From: Oscillospiraceae bacterium
Lineage (GTDB): Bacteria; Bacillota_A; Clostridia; Oscillospirales; CAG-272
Direction of reading: 5' to 3'
Length of the DNA stretch: 23,929 nucleotides
Assembly: GCA_015064195.1 (NCBI GenBank)
Contig: SVSO01000016.1
Coordinates: forward strand, 1-23,929
Below the pieces are notes generated by a model. That model was not told where the DNA came from. It ran no database searches and was given only the letters and a program-made list of their open reading frames with translations. The position numbers and the translations under genes are program-made. This document shows positions 7,181-15,118 of the stretch, in pieces (the stretch's first letter is position 1; each line of letters begins with the position of its first letter).

Positions 7181-7209
7181 TTTTTTCTTTCCGCGGTTTG
7201 TGATATAAT
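7181..7209 (+). promoter_or_regulatory. Promoter of the GH10-type gene with weak -35
   Basis: TATAAT (7204-7209) is preceded by TG at 7201-7202. At the 17-bp position there is only TTTTTT (7181-7186). A perfect -10 with a poor -35 suggests dependence on an activator, plausibly the divergent AraC protein. Confidence 0.6.
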
Positions 7210-7213
7210 GAAA

Positions 7214-7235
7214 CTGTCAGACACAGGTCTGGCAG
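7214..7235 (+). promoter_or_regulatory. Dyad in the leader of the GH10-type gene
   Basis: CAGAC (7218-7222) and GTCTG (7227-7231) flank ACAG, and the symmetry extends outward through a T-G mismatch to CTG (7214-7216) and CAG (7233-7235). It starts 5 bases after the -10. It could be a repressor operator at the transcription start or a 5' mRNA hairpin. Confidence 0.4.
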
Positions 7236-7262
7236 AGATATACATAAAAGGAGGACTGCATC

Positions 7263-8573
7263 ATGTCAAGAGCCGACATCGCACTGCGGTATTTCAATTC
7301 GATGGATGAGGCGACGAAGCTGCGTATCGCAAGCGGCATCGAGCTGAACCGCAAAGGAAACTGCGAGATCACCGTCAAAGCAAAGGAGGGTGAGCTGCCC
7401 GCCGACATCACGGTGATAGCAGAACAGACAAATCACGAATTCAAATTCGGCGCGAATATTTTCATGCTGGATGAGTTTGAAAACGAGGAGAAGAATAAGA
7501 TCTACCGCGAGAAATTCCCGGAGCTTTATAATCTGGCGACCGTGCCGTTTTATTGGAGCGATCTTGAGCCGGAGCGCGGCAAGCCCCGCTACGCCAAGGA
7601 TTCGCCGAAGATCTATCGCCGTCCCGCCCCCGATCTCTGCGTGGAATACTGCAAAGAGAAGGGCATCGAGCCCAAGTGCCACTGCCTCAATTATGACAAC
7701 TTCCTGCCGGAGTGGCTGATGGATGCCACGGTCAGCGAGCATAAGGCGATGCTGGAAAAACGCTTCCGTGAGATCGCCGAGCGGTACGCGGCGGATCTTC
7801 CCAGCTTTGAAGTGACCAACGAAACGCTGCAGCGGGCAAAATCCAAGTTCTTCTACGAGGACGATTTTGTGGAATGGAGCTTCCGGATGGCGGAGCGGTA
7901 TTTCCCGCTGAACCGGCTGATTATCAACGATTACAACCAGTGGTGGCCGAATCACACCAACCGCGCGGCGTATTTCATGCAGATCGAGCGGCTCATCCGC
8001 AAGGGCCATCGGGTGGATTCCATCGGCTTCCAGTTCCACAGCTTCTTCCCCATGGAATCGGAGATGGAGATGTCGAAGACGCGCTACAATCCGGATCAGC
8101 TGTTTGCGATGATGGATAATTACGCGAAGTTAGGACGCGCGGAGCAGATCACGGAGATGACCATCCCCGCATACGGCGCGGATGAGGAGAACGAATTCGT
8201 GCAGGCAGAGCTGATGCGCCATGTGTACGAGATCTTCTTCAGCCATCCGGCCATGGAAGCGATCATCTACTGGAATTTAGTGGACGGCTATGCGGCGTTT
8301 GCACCGCAGGGCGACATGACAGCGGGCGAAAACAAGTATCACGGCGGTCTCCTGCGCTTTGATATGAGCGAAAAGCCGGCATTCAAGGTGATGAAACAGC
8401 TCATCAACGAAGAATGGCACACCTCGGCGCAGGTTGCGCTGAAGGATGGTCACGGTAGCTTCCGCGGCTTCTATGGCGACTACAAGCTGACCGTTCACGC
8501 AGGCGGCAAGGCGATCCCGGCACAGTGTACGCTGTCCAAGGAAAATCCCGGCCGCGTGGAGATCATCATCTGA
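7263..8573 (+). CDS. GH10-type glycoside hydrolase (endo-xylanase-like), cytoplasmic
   Basis: This 436-residue protein belongs by motif to glycoside hydrolase family 10, retaining enzymes that cut beta-1,4-xylan or related chains. The acid/base Glu is about residue 187 in FEVTNETLQ (family WDVVNE) and the nucleophile about 298 in QITEMTIPAY (family ITELDI). The conserved end-of-barrel YWNLVDGYA is also present. Before the barrel is a region of about 60 residues ending in HEFKFGANIF, common in clostridial GH10-like proteins; after it comes a C-terminal beta extension from about 385. There is no signal peptide, so it should act on imported oligosaccharides. AAAGGAGG (7247-7254) precedes ATG 7263. 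The signatures are divergent (EVTNET, ITEMT), so the substrate may not be plain xylan. Confidence 0.85.
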   Translation: MSRADIALRYFNSMDEATKLRIASGIELNRKGNCEITVKAKEGELPADITVIAEQTNHEFKFGANIFMLDEFENEEKNKIYREKFPELYNLATVPFYWSDLEPERGKPRYAKDSPKIYRRPAPDLCVEYCKEKGIEPKCHCLNYDNFLPEWLMDATVSEHKAMLEKRFREIAERYAADLPSFEVTNETLQRAKSKFFYEDDFVEWSFRMAERYFPLNRLIINDYNQWWPNHTNRAAYFMQIERLIRKGHRVDSIGFQFHSFFPMESEMEMSKTRYNPDQLFAMMDNYAKLGRAEQITEMTIPAYGADEENEFVQAELMRHVYEIFFSHPAMEAIIYWNLVDGYAAFAPQGDMTAGENKYHGGLLRFDMSEKPAFKVMKQLINEEWHTSAQVALKDGHGSFRGFYGDYKLTVHAGGKAIPAQCTLSKENPGRVEIII

Positions 8574-8581
8574 GCAAATCC

Positions 8582-8596
8582 TCCGGCAATGCCGGA
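8582..8596 (+). repeat. Short hairpin, partial copy of the 19555-19587 terminator stem
   Basis: TCCGGC and GCCGGA flank AAT just after the GH10-type stop codon. The string AATCCTCCGGCA-[AT]-TGCCGGA also forms the core of the long stem at 19555-19587. Here the outer right arm is missing and no T-tract follows. It may be a decayed terminator. Confidence 0.4.
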
Positions 8597-8602
8597 AAAG
8601 CA

Positions 8603-8631
8603 TTGACATCTCAGGTCGTGTATGCTATAAT
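8603..8631 (+). promoter_or_regulatory. Consensus promoter of the frameshifted glycosidase gene
   Basis: TTGACA (8603-8608) and TATAAT (8626-8631) are both perfect, with a 17-bp spacer, 33 bp before the ATG. Confidence 0.88.
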
Positions 8632-8663
8632 AGAAGCAACCACAACCAAAGGAGATAACGGCC

Positions 8664-9672
8664 ATGAAACACGATATGCTGATCGGCATCAATATCCACA
8701 ACAGCGGGTATACGCCTTACACCAATACGCTGGAGGAAAATCTCGATGCCGCCGCCGGGATGGGGATGAACATCATCCGCTGCAACAACTGCTCCAATAC
8801 GCCGGAAGCGCTGGCGGAGATTCGCCGGGTGGCGGACGGATGCCATGCGCGGGGGATGAAGCTGATGCTTTGCATGGATCACAGCCTCTGGTTCCGGCGG
8901 AATAACGAGCCTCTTGCGGAGATCGAAGCGTTCTACGAAGCGCACATGGAAAAAACTGCGGCGGCACTTGGCGGCGCGGTGGATATTTATCAGATCTTCA
9001 ACGAGACGGATGTGGCCTGCATGGGCGGCGATATTCAGCATATCGTCAAGGAGCGGCAGGACGGGCTGGATGCCGGGGAATACGATTCGGTGATGTTTGA
9101 CGGCGCGATCGCCGGGATGCGGGGCAGCCTGCGCGGGCTGAAGCGCGGATATCCGGCAGCTGTGACCTGCGTGAATTTCGCATGGTGGCACACTGCGCTT
9201 CTCTATGCGATGCACGATGCGGGATTCCGGTTCGATGTCATCGGTCTTGACTGGTATTCCGATGCCGAGGAGGTATCGGACATTGCGCTTGTGGTGGCGG
9301 ATGTGTGCCGTCACATTCCCGACAGCGATCTCATGATCTGCGAGACGAATTACTGGATGAATCTCCACCCGCGCTGGGATGAAAATCAGCGTGCGGCCGT
9401 GATGAATGAGGCGACCCGGGATGCGGGGCAGGCCGAGTGGGTGCCATCTTTTGTCAAAAAATGCCGCCGCTCTTGACGAGCCGCGCTTCAAAGGCGTGAT
9501 CTTCTACGAGCTGCTGGATGAGCCGGGCTTTGAGCGGAATGCGGGGCATTACAACGGTGAGTCCCATTTCGGCTTCATCGCCTGCGACGAGCATGGACAA
9601 AACCGCCGTCCGAAGCCGGTCTGCGCCGCCATCACGGAAGCGATCCGCGAAGTGCGCGCGGCGAACAAATAA
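8664..9672 (+). pseudogene. Clan GH-A-type glycoside hydrolase, frameshifted at an A6 run
   Basis: The first frame (8664-9476, 270 residues) starts at ATG 8664 after AAAGGAGA. It shows a barrel glycosidase: VADGCHARGMKLMLCMDH, a probable acid/base Glu in YQIFNETD (about residue 114), FDVIGLDWY and a probable nucleophile Glu in LMICETNYW (about residue 230). This order resembles GH53 and GH5/GH39-like enzymes. It then ends in the nonsense tail KKCRRS. The adjacent frame continues sensibly as NAAALDEPRFKGVIFYELLD to the stop at 9670-9672. The switch lies at six A (9456-9461): five A would give one open frame of about 335 residues. There is no signal peptide. It may be a real inactivating mutation, a sequencing error, or a gene rescued by slippage. 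Confidence 0.8.
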
Positions 9673-9677
9673 AACAT

Positions 9678-9719
9678 CGACCCATCTCCGCATTTTTTCG
9701 CGGAGATGGGTCGTTTTTT
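9678..9719 (+). terminator. Strong bidirectional-looking intrinsic terminator
   Basis: CGACCCATCTCCGC (9678-9691) and its exact complement (9700-9713) form a 14-bp stem with an 8-base loop, followed by six T. It separates convergent genes. On the minus strand the stem is followed by ATGTTTTATTTG, so it may stop both transcripts. Confidence 0.95.
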
Positions 9720-9723
9720 GCTG

Positions 9724-12384
9724 TTACTGCGGCGGCAGAAGCCAGCCGTATTCGCCGGGGCGGATCTCGGACAGTCCCAGCGTATCCACCGCATCCTTGT
9801 CGGCGCACCAACTGGTACTGCCGGCCACAAGGCGGAGCTTCATGGGCCGCGTCCCATCCGCGCCGAAGGCATCGAGGGGGATGCGCAGACGATAGCCGCC
9901 GGGGATCGGCGTGATATCGCGATAGGGAGACAGTGCCGCTTCCGCTTTTTTGCCGAACAGAGAATTGTAGAGCTTAGCGTAAATGCCGAGCCGGAGGGAA
10001 ACATCTCCGTCACGGCTGAGCTGGACGACCGGTTCCGGCCACATCAGCTGAAATTCCGGGCAGATGCGCCATTCCGTGGGCGACGGTGCGGCAAGCTCCA
10101 GCGTCAGCACGCCCGCATTCACTGCGCCGCGGAAGGACGCCGCGCCCACCGATTCCCAGACCGCACGGTCGATTTCCCGCGCGAGGCGGTATTTTTTGCC
10201 CGCGCCTTCGCCTGCGTAATAGGCCAGCGGCGGCAGTCCGTCGGCCATCCGTCTGCGCACCCGGGGAAATTCTTCCGCAAGCAGGATCTCCAGCGATGTG
10301 ATGCGGTCGTGCAGCTTCGCCGGGAAGAATTTGTAGCCCTCGCCCTCGGAATGATAGCCCAGCCGCGGATCGGATTCGCACAGCGGTATCATGCGCGCGC
10401 TGTTGTCCATCTCCTCCCGCACCAGTGCTTCCATTCGGTCAAGCATGGCGCAAACATCGCCGTCCTGCCGTCCGACCCGGTCGCGCAGATGGTAGAATTC
10501 GAGGATGTTTCGTCCGCTTTCAAGCAGAAGCCCGATGGCCTGCGCCGCCGAATTTTGCTCCCATGCGCCATCATTTTCCTGCGGCACATCGGGCATGGCG
10601 GCAAGTCCCTCCCGCCATCCGTCCCGCATCCGCGCGGCGAGTGTCAGCGCTTCCGCCAGCGTGTGTCCCTGCAGCAGTGCTTCACCGATGCGGTCGCCGT
10701 CGATGGGATCGAGGGTCTGCCATGTGCGGGGAAGCTTGAGATTTTTCGGCTCCAGCGCCAGCTTCCAGACCACGCTGTCGTGCATGGGGCCGTAATAGCT
10801 GAACATCACGTTCATGGGATAATTCCGGTACGCTGCCTCGAAGCATTTCCACGCCCGCACCATCTGGGTTGCACGGGATCTGCCCCAATAAACGGCGGCA
10901 AGCGATTCGAGGAAGGCATCCTCGTCGTCATATTTCTCAAGAAATGCCAGTTCACCGGCGGCTTTGCTCATCATGGAGGGATAGTTGCCGAAATACCAGC
11001 ACTGCATCACGCCGGTGACGCCGTAAGCACGGGCGGCGGCGTATTTTTTATACAGGATGCCGGGGACGGGGATGTAGGGCACGGATGCGATCTCGTGAGA
11101 ACAGCAGACCTGCATCTTGGCGAACATCTGCCGGCCATGGGCTCTTGCGGCATCGGCGGTGACGGTGAACAGCTCCGACGGGCCGATGTAAGACAGCCAA
11201 TAATCCACGCACTGCCGCATGATGCCAAGCTGCTCCTCATAGCCCATGTCGTCGAAATTCTGCATGAGCATCACATCCATGGGCGATTTTTCCACGTATT
11301 CCCGGATGTCGTCGAAGCTCCATGTGCGATGACCGTAGGTCCAGCTGATGACCTCGCAGTCGGGGGAGATCTCGTGCATTCCGGCACGGAGCGCGGCCAC
11401 ATTGTCAGCCAGCAGCTGACCGTTTGATGCGGCGGGGCAGACGCCCTTGGGGCAGGAACGGCTGGGATAAATGGAGGAGCAGGCGGTGGGGCGTTCGCCG
11501 AAGGTGATGCTGATGAAGCCCCGCAGTCCCGGTGCACGCTCCATCAGACGGCGGCCCGATTCCCGCAGAAATGCGCGTCCCTCCTCGGATTCGATGCAGA
11601 TGCACCGCTTTTCGCCGGTCTTTACGCCTGCAAGCTCCGGCGATGCGGCGAAATCCTCCGCGGGCATGGACATGGGCTCGATGGCGAACACATACACGCC
11701 GATGCCGTAGCGCGCACATTTTTCGATGACGCGGTTGAGCTTTTCCACGCGGGGCGCGGCATTTTTGCCCCACGACGGCACGAAGGAGGACTCCATCAGA
11801 TCGGAGAAGCGGGTGTAGATCCACAAGCCGTTTGCACCATCATGCATGAGCCGGTTCAGGTATTCGTCGGGGTAATAATCGATGTCGTCCGACAGCTCGT
11901 CGCCGAATTTGGGCGGGCGGTTGATGGGCGAGAAAAAGCATCGGGTGATGCGGGAGCGGATGACGGCATGACGCTCGGTGATGCCGGGGGTGAGATAGGG
12001 CCCTTCCGCCCGGCGAAGCTCATCCTCCAGCCAGACAAATCCCCGCCGGATTCCCTCAATGTCGCCGGAAATGTGTACGCCGTCTGCGGAAATTTCGGCG
12101 CGGAAGGATTCCGGATGCATGGCAGGGATAACGGCGGCGGTGACAGGGAAGCGCGTACCGCCGATGCGGTACACGCGAAGGAAGGTTTCAAGGGATGCGA
12201 AGGATGTTTCAAGCAGCTTGTCCGGGCATTCGGACGCGATGTACAGCCCCGATGCATCGATCTCGCCCGGCGCGATGGGGCGGCTGCCATAATCTGCCGG
12301 CGGCTTCTGATACATGGGCTGCTCCAGCTCGGCTTTGAATTCGAGGGGCGGCTGTTTATCGAAAAATGGATCAATTCTCGGCAT
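9724..12384 (-). CDS. Large glycoside-hydrolase-like protein (886 aa), family not assigned
   Basis: I recognise the architecture but not a firm family. Residues about 1-130 look like the small domain that precedes hexosaminidase-type barrels (ending GIRRGFVWLEDELRRAEGPY). Residues about 140-480 look like a TIM-barrel (DYYPDEYLNRLMHDGANGLW, FISITFGERPTACSS, CEVISWTYGHRTWSFDDI). A helical part follows. The last ~190 residues resemble a CBM9-like or DOMON-like beta-sandwich (LTLELAAPSPTEWRICPEFQ). I could not name catalytic residues with certainty; E in FGERPT is one candidate. There is no signal peptide. GGAGG lies 7 bases before ATG 12384. It is the last gene of a minus-strand operon, 21 bp after the Crp-type regulator. 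A glycosidase acting on imported oligosaccharides is the likeliest role. Confidence 0.75.
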   Translation of the reverse strand: MPRIDPFFDKQPPLEFKAELEQPMYQKPPADYGSRPIAPGEIDASGLYIASECPDKLLETSFASLETFLRVYRIGGTRFPVTAAVIPAMHPESFRAEISADGVHISGDIEGIRRGFVWLEDELRRAEGPYLTPGITERHAVIRSRITRCFFSPINRPPKFGDELSDDIDYYPDEYLNRLMHDGANGLWIYTRFSDLMESSFVPSWGKNAAPRVEKLNRVIEKCARYGIGVYVFAIEPMSMPAEDFAASPELAGVKTGEKRCICIESEEGRAFLRESGRRLMERAPGLRGFISITFGERPTACSSIYPSRSCPKGVCPAASNGQLLADNVAALRAGMHEISPDCEVISWTYGHRTWSFDDIREYVEKSPMDVMLMQNFDDMGYEEQLGIMRQCVDYWLSYIGPSELFTVTADAARAHGRQMFAKMQVCCSHEIASVPYIPVPGILYKKYAAARAYGVTGVMQCWYFGNYPSMMSKAAGELAFLEKYDDEDAFLESLAAVYWGRSRATQMVRAWKCFEAAYRNYPMNVMFSYYGPMHDSVVWKLALEPKNLKLPRTWQTLDPIDGDRIGEALLQGHTLAEALTLAARMRDGWREGLAAMPDVPQENDGAWEQNSAAQAIGLLLESGRNILEFYHLRDRVGRQDGDVCAMLDRMEALVREEMDNSARMIPLCESDPRLGYHSEGEGYKFFPAKLHDRITSLEILLAEEFPRVRRRMADGLPPLAYYAGEGAGKKYRLAREIDRAVWESVGAASFRGAVNAGVLTLELAAPSPTEWRICPEFQLMWPEPVVQLSRDGDVSLRLGIYAKLYNSLFGKKAEAALSPYRDITPIPGGYRLRIPLDAFGADGTRPMKLRLVAGSTSWCADKDAVDTLGLSEIRPGEYGWLLPPQ

Positions 12385-12405
12385 AATTACCTCCGTTTGT
12401 GATGG

Positions 12406-13065
12406 TTACAGGAGCACGAACCGGTTGCGTTCGGCTTCGAGAATGCCTTCTCTGCGGAGCTTGCTGATCTCCGCAGACAGGCCGCTTCGGTCAACCTCCA
12501 GATAATCCGCCAGTTCCTGACGGTCGAAGGGAATCTCGAAATCCGCACGGCCCCGCTCCTTGGCTTCTTCGGAAAGATAGGCGAGCAGCTTTTCCCGGGT
12601 GGTGCGCCGGGAGGTGATCATCAGCTTGCGGTGGAAGCGGAGATTCTGCACTGCCACCAGCTGCATCAGGTTGAAAATGATGCGGTTGTGGAAATCGCAG
12701 GCGTTGCAGCAGGATTTTGTGATGCGGTGAACGTCGATGAGCATGACCTCCGACGGCTCGCTTGCCACCACGTCCACGGGGATGGATTCCACCTCCGCGC
12801 AGGCAAAGCTTTCGCCGAACAGTCCCGTGGGCAAGGTCTGGGACACAATGCTCCGGTTGCCGTCATAGTCCACCCGCTCGATGCGCACTTCGCCGGACAG
12901 CACGATGCCCAGCGCCTTTGCCGCATCGCCTTCCGCGAAGATGATGTCATGCTTTGCAAAAATCTCGACCCGTGCGCCGAGACATCCCAGCAGGCCGATA
13001 AGATCGCTCTCCGCAATTTCCGCGAACAGCCTGCATTTTTTCAGAATGGGCAGATAGCGTTTCAT
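12406..13065 (-). CDS. Crp/Fnr-family transcriptional regulator
   Basis: This 219-residue protein has an N-terminal cyclic-nucleotide-binding-type beta-barrel (about 10-110; IIFAEGDAAKALGIVLSGEV is the usual start and GLFGESFAC the phosphate-cassette position). A long dimer helix follows, then a C-terminal winged HTH (about 165-215; FDRQELADYLEVDRSGLSAE, with RREGIL). A Cys cluster (C119, C120, C123 in KSCCNACDFHN) precedes the helix; this is common in clostridial members. The phosphate-cassette region lacks the RSAA-type sequence of cAMP-binding Crp, so cAMP need not be the effector. ATG overlaps the stop of the upstream membrane-protein gene (ATGA), and AAAAGGAG precedes it. It may control its own operon. 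Confidence 0.92.
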   Translation of the reverse strand: MKRYLPILKKCRLFAEIAESDLIGLLGCLGARVEIFAKHDIIFAEGDAAKALGIVLSGEVRIERVDYDGNRSIVSQTLPTGLFGESFACAEVESIPVDVVASEPSEVMLIDVHRITKSCCNACDFHNRIIFNLMQLVAVQNLRFHRKLMITSRRTTREKLLAYLSEEAKERGRADFEIPFDRQELADYLEVDRSGLSAEISKLRREGILEAERNRFVLL

Positions 13066-13670
13066 GCCGGTTTGCTCCTTTTTTCACGCAGAATTTTCAT
13101 AATACAATCGATGAGCAGGGATTTGATGATAAGGCCGATGAGGGATGTGATGCCCGACTGCCAGCCCATGAGAAGGGCAGTGGCGATGACGATGAGCACA
13201 TCGGTGATGAGCAGGGCGCGTCCCACCGGAATGGCCGGATGCTTGCTTGTCAGGATCATGGCAACGATGTCTGTGCCGCCGGAGCTGCCGTTCACCGTGA
13301 ACATGAGGGCACTTGCAAGGCCGATGAGCATCACGGCCAGCGCAAGATCCACCGGCACAATGCGGGTCGCCAGCGATTTTGCGAAGGGAAGATACTCAAA
13401 CAGCGCGATGCATCCGGTGGTGCAGACACTGCCCACCAGCGTCCGGATGGCAAACTGCCGGCCGAGAATGATGAGCGCCAGCGCCATGAGCAGTACGTTT
13501 ATGATGGCGGTGATGGTGGCGGCGGGGAGAGGGAGAAACTCCGACAGGATCAGCCCCACACCGGAGCTTCCGCCGAAGGAAAAGCTGTTTGGGAATACGA
13601 GAAAAACGGTGGCAGCGGCATAGATGATGCTGCCGATCAGGATGACCAGATAGTCGCGGAATGCTTTCAC
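13062..13670 (-). CDS. YitT-family membrane protein, membrane part only
   Basis: This 202-residue protein has about five to six membrane segments and the twice-repeated YitT/DUF161 motif: FSFGGSSGVGLILSE at about residues 30-44 and VNGSSGGTDIVAMIL at about 125-140. Typical YitT proteins are about 280-290 residues with a C-terminal soluble DUF2179 domain; that domain is absent here, and the protein ends shortly after the last membrane segment with a basic tail (KILREKRSKPA). The function of the family is not settled. The start is GTG 13670, with GGAGGG 7 bases before it. It is the first gene of the operon, translationally coupled to the Crp-type regulator. Putting a short YitT protein beside a Crp regulator and a glycosidase suggests transport or sensing, by inference only. 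Confidence 0.88.
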   Translation of the reverse strand: MKAFRDYLVILIGSIIYAAATVFLVFPNSFSFGGSSGVGLILSEFLPLPAATITAIINVLLMALALIILGRQFAIRTLVGSVCTTGCIALFEYLPFAKSLATRIVPVDLALAVMLIGLASALMFTVNGSSGGTDIVAMILTSKHPAIPVGRALLITDVLIVIATALLMGWQSGITSLIGLIIKSLLIDCIMKILREKRSKPA

Positions 13671-13699
13671 GGAAATACCCTCCAGATTTTGCTTCCTTT

Positions 13700-13728
13700 A
13701 TTATAGCACAACAGGCGGCAGATGTCAA
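13700..13728 (-). promoter_or_regulatory. Consensus promoter of the yitT-like/crp-like/glycosidase operon
   Basis: On the minus strand, TTGACA (13728-13723) and TATAAT (13705-13700) are both perfect with a 17-bp spacer. Confidence 0.9.
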
Positions 13729-13732
13729 GGGA

Positions 13733-13742
13733 CGAAATTTCG
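13733..13742. promoter_or_regulatory. Palindrome between the divergent promoters
   Basis: CGAAATTTCG is a perfect 10-bp palindrome lying almost midway between the two -35 hexamers. It is a candidate operator shared by both operons. It does not match the Crp or Fnr half-sites TGTGA or TTGAT. Confidence 0.35.
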
Positions 13743-13751
13743 CCGGTATGC

Positions 13752-13780
13752 TTGACAATTCCCACATGGAGTGATATACT
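13752..13780 (+). promoter_or_regulatory. Promoter of the oxidoreductase/araB operon
   Basis: TTGACA (13752-13757) and TATACT (13775-13780) have a 17-bp spacer. Its -35 is 23 bp from the -35 of the divergent operon. Confidence 0.88.
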
Positions 13781-13819
13781 ATAAGTACCGATTTTTTGCA
13801 AACATGGAAGGATATTATC

Positions 13820-15118
13820 ATGATCTACCAAAAACAACTCCCGATCCGATATGAGACAGATGTGCTGGTGATCGGCGGCGGTGCGGCAGGCGTGAGCGCG
13901 GCGGTTGCGGCGGCACGCGGCGGTGCAAAGGTTCTGCTGGTGGAAGCCGGCGGATGCTTCGGCGGTGTCGGCACCAGCGGCCTCGTTCCCGCATTCGCGC
14001 CTTTCACCGACGGCGTGAACATTCTGGCGGCGGGCATCGGCCTCGAGATCCGCAAAAACGTCTCCAAAGCGTTTCCGCTGACCAGCTACTGGACGACCAT
14101 CGACGCGGAGGAGCTGAAGCGGGAATACGACCGCATCCTCACCGAAGCCGGTGTGAAGCTGCTGCTGTTCACCACGCTGTGCGACGTTGTGACAAGCGGA
14201 AATCACATCGAATATGCGATCCTCACCTCAAAGACCGGTCTGTACGCCGTCAAAGCGAAGATTTACCTCGACTGCACCGGCGACGGCGACATGATCGCGC
14301 TGGCGGGCGGCAAATTCGAGATGGGCGATGAAAACGGCGACGTAATGCCGCCCACACTCTGCTCCCTCTGGAGCAACATCGACAGATCCCGCTGTTTTGG
14401 CTCCAATAAGGACAAGCAGCTGGAAAAAGCCATCGCTGACGGCGTGTTCACTTTTGAGGATCGCCATCTGCCCGGAATGTTCGTGAATTCGGACAACACA
14501 GCGGGCGGCAATCTCGGACATATGTTTAATACGAATCCGCTGGACAACGAATCTCTCACCGCCGCCATGATCTGGGGGCGCAAGTCCATGCTGGAATACG
14601 CGCGATTCTACCGCGAATACATGGCAGGCTACGAGAATGCGAAGCTCATGGCCACCGGTTCGATGGTCGGCATCCGCGAATCCCGGCGCATCACCTGCGA
14701 TTATACGCTGAATGTGCAGGATTTTCTCGCCCGCGCCGATTTCGACGACGAGATCGGACGGTACTGCTATCCCGTGGACATTCACGTGAAGAACACCAGC
14801 TCCGGCGAATATGAGCGGTTCACCAGGGAATTCAATACCATGCGCTACAAATCCGGCGAATCCTATGGCATTCCCCTGCGCGCCCTCATTCCCGTCTCCT
14901 TCGACAACGTGCTGACGGCGGGACGGTGTATGGGCACGGATCATCAGATGGAGGCCTCCATCCGCGTCATGCCGGGCTGCTTTATCACCGGTGAAGCGGC
15001 GGGAACGGCGGCGGCCATGGCTGTGCAAAGCGGCGAGGTGCGTGCGGTGAAGCCGGCAGAGCTTCAGAAAAAGCTGGCGGCAAACGGCGCATATCTGCGG
15101 GAAGAGCTGACAAAATGA
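13820..15118 (+). CDS. FAD-dependent oxidoreductase (FAD_oxidored family)
   Basis: This 432-residue cytoplasmic flavoprotein has an N-terminal dinucleotide-binding motif VLVIGGGAAGVSAAVAAARG (about residues 15-34) with the Glu that binds the adenosine ribose in LLVEAGGCFGG. It also has the substrate-side YLDCTGDGDMIALAG and a C-terminal FAD-contacting end, CFITGEAAGTAAAMAV. This matches the broad FAD-dependent oxidoreductase family often found in sugar-catabolic clusters of gut bacteria; the substrate is unknown. The start is ATG 13820, with GGAAGGA upstream; the same frame can be read from TTG 13796 but without a ribosome site. The stop overlaps the start of araB (ATGA). A role in oxidising a sugar or polyol before phosphorylation is inference from that coupling. 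Confidence 0.9.
   Translation: MIYQKQLPIRYETDVLVIGGGAAGVSAAVAAARGGAKVLLVEAGGCFGGVGTSGLVPAFAPFTDGVNILAAGIGLEIRKNVSKAFPLTSYWTTIDAEELKREYDRILTEAGVKLLLFTTLCDVVTSGNHIEYAILTSKTGLYAVKAKIYLDCTGDGDMIALAGGKFEMGDENGDVMPPTLCSLWSNIDRSRCFGSNKDKQLEKAIADGVFTFEDRHLPGMFVNSDNTAGGNLGHMFNTNPLDNESLTAAMIWGRKSMLEYARFYREYMAGYENAKLMATGSMVGIRESRRITCDYTLNVQDFLARADFDDEIGRYCYPVDIHVKNTSSGEYERFTREFNTMRYKSGESYGIPLRALIPVSFDNVLTAGRCMGTDHQMEASIRVMPGCFITGEAAGTAAAMAVQSGEVRAVKPAELQKKLAANGAYLREELTK

Noticed and set aside
9450..9480. Programmed ribosomal frameshift in the glycosidase gene
   Set aside because: The required shift is +1 at an A6 run, not a -1 slippery heptamer, with no pause structure or internal Shine-Dalgarno seen; a plain indel is simpler.
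9706..11427. A 573-codon open frame on the plus strand opposite the large glycosidase-like gene
   Set aside because: It starts inside the terminator T-tract, has a composition rich in His/Arg/Gly as expected of a reverse-complement shadow, and no ribosome site.
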